Part shown: in pieces, positions 5,417 through 6,734 of the stretch
How the letters are laid out: each line of letters begins with the position of its first letter
Numbering within the stretch: the first letter of the stretch is position 1
Assembly (NCBI GenBank): GCA_004556745.1
Contig: SFFY01000074.1
Span: 1 to 6,734 of the forward strand
Direction of reading: 5' to 3'
DNA length: 6,734 bases
DNA from: Bacteroidales bacterium
GTDB lineage: Bacteria; Bacteroidota; Bacteroidia; Bacteroidales; Bacteroidaceae
Notes under the pieces: generated by a model
What the model was told of the DNA's origin: nothing
The model's database searches: none
What the model saw: the letters and a program-made list of their open reading frames with translations, nothing else
Made by a program: the position numbers and the translations under genes

Positions 5417-5435
5417 GACATATTATATATATGTC
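5417..5435. promoter_or_regulatory. Inverted repeat upstream of fabH, possible operator
   Basis: GACATAT (5417-5423) and ATATGTC (5429-5435) are perfect 7-base arms around TATAT. The dyad ends directly against TATCTTAT (5436-5443), which shares the first six bases of the TATCTTTG boxes used elsewhere in the window and may be a degenerate -7 element 11 bases before the fabH ATG. A repressor here would block the promoter; no known site is recognised, and AT-rich dyads arise easily by chance. Confidence 0.4.
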
Positions 5436-5454
5436 TATCTTATCCCACTGAATA

Positions 5455-6474
5455 ATGGAACGCATTAACGCAGTAATAACGGGCGTAGGCGGCTACGTGC
5501 CTGAATATGTGCTGAGCAACGACGAGCTGTCGCGCATGGTCGAGACCAACGATGAGTGGATTATGACACGCATCGGCATCAAGGAGAGACGCATTCTCAA
5601 CGAGGAGGGTCTCGGCACGAGCTATATGGCACGCAAGGCCGTGAAGCAGTTGCTCGAAAAGACCGGCACCGACCCGCAGGAAATCGACGCGCTCATTCTC
5701 GCCACCACTACCCCCGACTATCATTTCCCCTCCACATCTTCTATCGTCATCGGCCGCATCGGCATGAAGAACGCTTTCGCCATCGACATGCAGGCCGCCT
5801 GCTGCGGTTTCCTCTTCGCAATGGACGTTGCCTCCGGCATGATTCAGAGCGGACGCTATAAGAAGATTGTAGTGTGCGGCGCCGACAAGATGTCAAGCAT
5901 TGTGGACTACACCGACCGCGCCACCTGTCCCATCTTCGGCGACGGCGCAGCAGCCGTGTTGGTAGAGCCTTCCACGGAAGACCTTGGTTGGAAAGATTCC
6001 TTCCTGCGCACCGACGGCAAGGGCCTGCCTTTCCTCTGCATGAAAGCAGGCGGCTCCGTGTGCAGCCCTTCATATTTCACCATCGACCATCGCATGCACT
6101 ATCTGCACCAGGAGGGTCGCACCGTCTTCAAGTTTGCCGTCACCAACATGAGCGACGCCAGCGCACTCATCGCCGAGCGCAACGGCCTCGACAAGGACAG
6201 CATCGCTTGGGTCGTGCCGCATCAGGCCAATGTGCGCATCATCGAAGCCGTGGCCAACCGCCTCGAATTGCCGATGGAGAAGGTAATGCTCAATATCCAG
6301 CGCTACGGCAACACCTCCGCCGGCACCCTGCCCCTCGCCCTCTGGGACTACGAAAAGCAGCTCAAGAAAGGCGACAACCTTATCCTCACCGCTTTCGGCG
6401 CAGGCTTTTACCGCCTTCAGCACTGTTTTCGCTCCCGGGCGGCCCGTAATGCTCTCATACGTACTATCGTTTAA
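5455..6474 (+). CDS. fabH: Beta-ketoacyl-ACP synthase III, abnormal C-terminus
   Basis: Starts type II fatty-acid synthesis in the cytoplasm by condensing an acyl-CoA with malonyl-ACP. The thiolase-fold catalytic triad is complete: Cys116 (DMQAACCGF, 111-119), His256 (VPHQANVRI, 254-262) and Asn286 (GNTSAGT, 285-291). FGDGAAAVLV (161-170) is also typical. The match to the family holds through LTAFGAGF (311-318). Family members then continue with a TWG-containing final strand, for example GGGFTWGSALVRF in E. coli. Here residues 319-339 (from YRLQHCF) are unrelated and are read from the antisense strand of a moaA fragment. The last conserved strand, which packs in the core, is missing, so this product would probably misfold. 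The gene itself is probably intact in the source organism, where era and der commonly follow fabH in Bacteroidales (recalled gene order). Ile is ATA in only 1 of 23 codons, and Arg is CGC in 15 of 16. Confidence 0.9.
   Translation: MERINAVITGVGGYVPEYVLSNDELSRMVETNDEWIMTRIGIKERRILNEEGLGTSYMARKAVKQLLEKTGTDPQEIDALILATTTPDYHFPSTSSIVIGRIGMKNAFAIDMQAACCGFLFAMDVASGMIQSGRYKKIVVCGADKMSSIVDYTDRATCPIFGDGAAAVLVEPSTEDLGWKDSFLRTDGKGLPFLCMKAGGSVCSPSYFTIDHRMHYLHQEGRTVFKFAVTNMSDASALIAERNGLDKDSIAWVVPHQANVRIIEAVANRLELPMEKVMLNIQRYGNTSAGTLPLALWDYEKQLKKGDNLILTAFGAGFYRLQHCFRSRAARNALIRTIV
6405..6414. other. Breakpoint joining truncated fabH to inverted moaA
   Basis: FabH homology ends with GAGF at 6397-6408. MoaA homology on the - strand runs down to about 6409, so the join lies within a few bases of 6409. 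The sequence there is GGCTTTTACCGCC; a normal fabH would be expected to read GGC TTT ACC TGG, so the short stretch GGCTTT(T)ACC could be microhomology at the join. No IS ends or target-site duplication are visible. Confidence 0.75.
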
Positions 6475-6734
6475 TGAGTTAAGGCTTATGTTAATGCCGT
6501 CTATGCCTGCCTCCGCGAGTGCGGGCAATGCGCTTTCCAACAGCAGCCCGTTGGTGGTGAGCGTGACGCAATTAACTCCCTCAGTGCTTTTAAGCGCGCC
6601 TATGAATTCCACCGCGCCCTTTCTCATAAGCGGCTCGCCGCCCGTGACCTTGAATTTATTTATCCCCGATATGACAGCCGCCCTGCAGACCTTCAATATC
6701 TCCTCATATCTTAATATTTCGGAATGAGGGATAT
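6409..6734 (-). CDS. moaA: GTP 3',8-cyclase MoaA, internal fragment truncated at both ends
   Basis: A radical-SAM enzyme of molybdenum-cofactor synthesis that converts GTP to 3',8-cyclo-7,8-dihydro-GTP. The frame is open to the window edge at 6734 and reads HSEILRYEEILKVCRAAVIS, then KFKVTGGEPLMRKG (the SAM-binding GGEP motif), TLTTNGLLL, GINISLNSLNDSTYESITGR and KTVLKAV. The order and motifs match the first half of MoaA. The CxxxCxxC cluster motif must lie beyond 6734. The C-terminal half with the second 4Fe-4S cluster is lost at about 6409, where the frame runs into antisense fabH and continues by chance to a stop near 6070. Ile is ATA in 7 of 10 codons and Arg is AGA/AGG in 3 of 4, the reverse of fabH. 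Another radical-SAM paralogue is possible but less likely. Confidence 0.85.

Noticed and set aside
6070..6408. Continuation of the moaA frame on the - strand as one 208-residue protein
   Set aside because: Below about 6409 this frame is antisense to a fully conserved fabH region and has no MoaA-like sequence; it is open only by chance.
6449..6727. + strand open frame at the right end
   Set aside because: It is the antisense shadow of the moaA fragment, which has clear radical-SAM motifs on the other strand.
1..6734. CRISPR array, tRNA, rRNA, IS element or prophage genes
   Set aside because: I saw no regularly spaced direct repeats, no cloverleaf or rRNA-like stretch, and no transposase, integrase or phage gene.

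Overview
This is a bacterial chromosome fragment from the phylum Bacteroidota, order Bacteroidales, probably a Prevotella-like organism. The evidence is the TATCTTTGCA promoter boxes (the Bacteroidota -7 consensus TAnnTTTG), start codons without Shine-Dalgarno sequences, and families typical of the group: a DUF3078 outer-membrane protein, an HU-CCDC81/SPOR protein, and the DUF177-rpmF-fabH gene order. The genus is inference.

Layout, left to right, + strand unless stated. 1-180 is a non-coding promoter region with short repeats. 181-1245 is a cysteine-rich SO_0444-type Cu/Zn efflux permease. 1307-2695 is a DUF3078 outer-membrane beta-barrel protein with a signal peptide. 2696-2861 is a promoter spacer. 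2862-3875 is a membrane protein with a cytoplasmic HU-CCDC81-type region and a periplasmic SPOR domain; a clear intrinsic terminator follows it. 3927-4442 is a small zinc-ribbon/FHA protein. 4443-4608 is a second promoter spacer built like the first. 4609-5082 is DUF177 (YceD-like), 5147-5335 is ribosomal protein L32 (rpmF), then a strong terminator. 5455 onward is fabH (beta-ketoacyl-ACP synthase III). On the - strand, 6734 down to about 6409 is an internal piece of moaA.

The genes fall into an envelope/metal group (permease, barrel, HU-SPOR, FHA) and a conserved ribosome/lipid-synthesis group (DUF177-rpmF-fabH). The second group links large-subunit maturation with the start of fatty-acid synthesis.

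The right end is abnormal. FabH is normal through its GAGF motif (residues 315-318) and then loses its conserved last strand. From about 6409 the DNA is a reverse-oriented moaA fragment with very different codon use. Two genes are therefore cut at one point, which suggests a chimeric assembly join or a recent rearrangement. The other notable signal is a set of short motifs shared by the spacers in front of the permease, HU-SPOR and DUF177 genes, which looks like a dispersed intergenic/promoter repeat family. I did not find a convincing new defence, mobile or CRISPR-type system.
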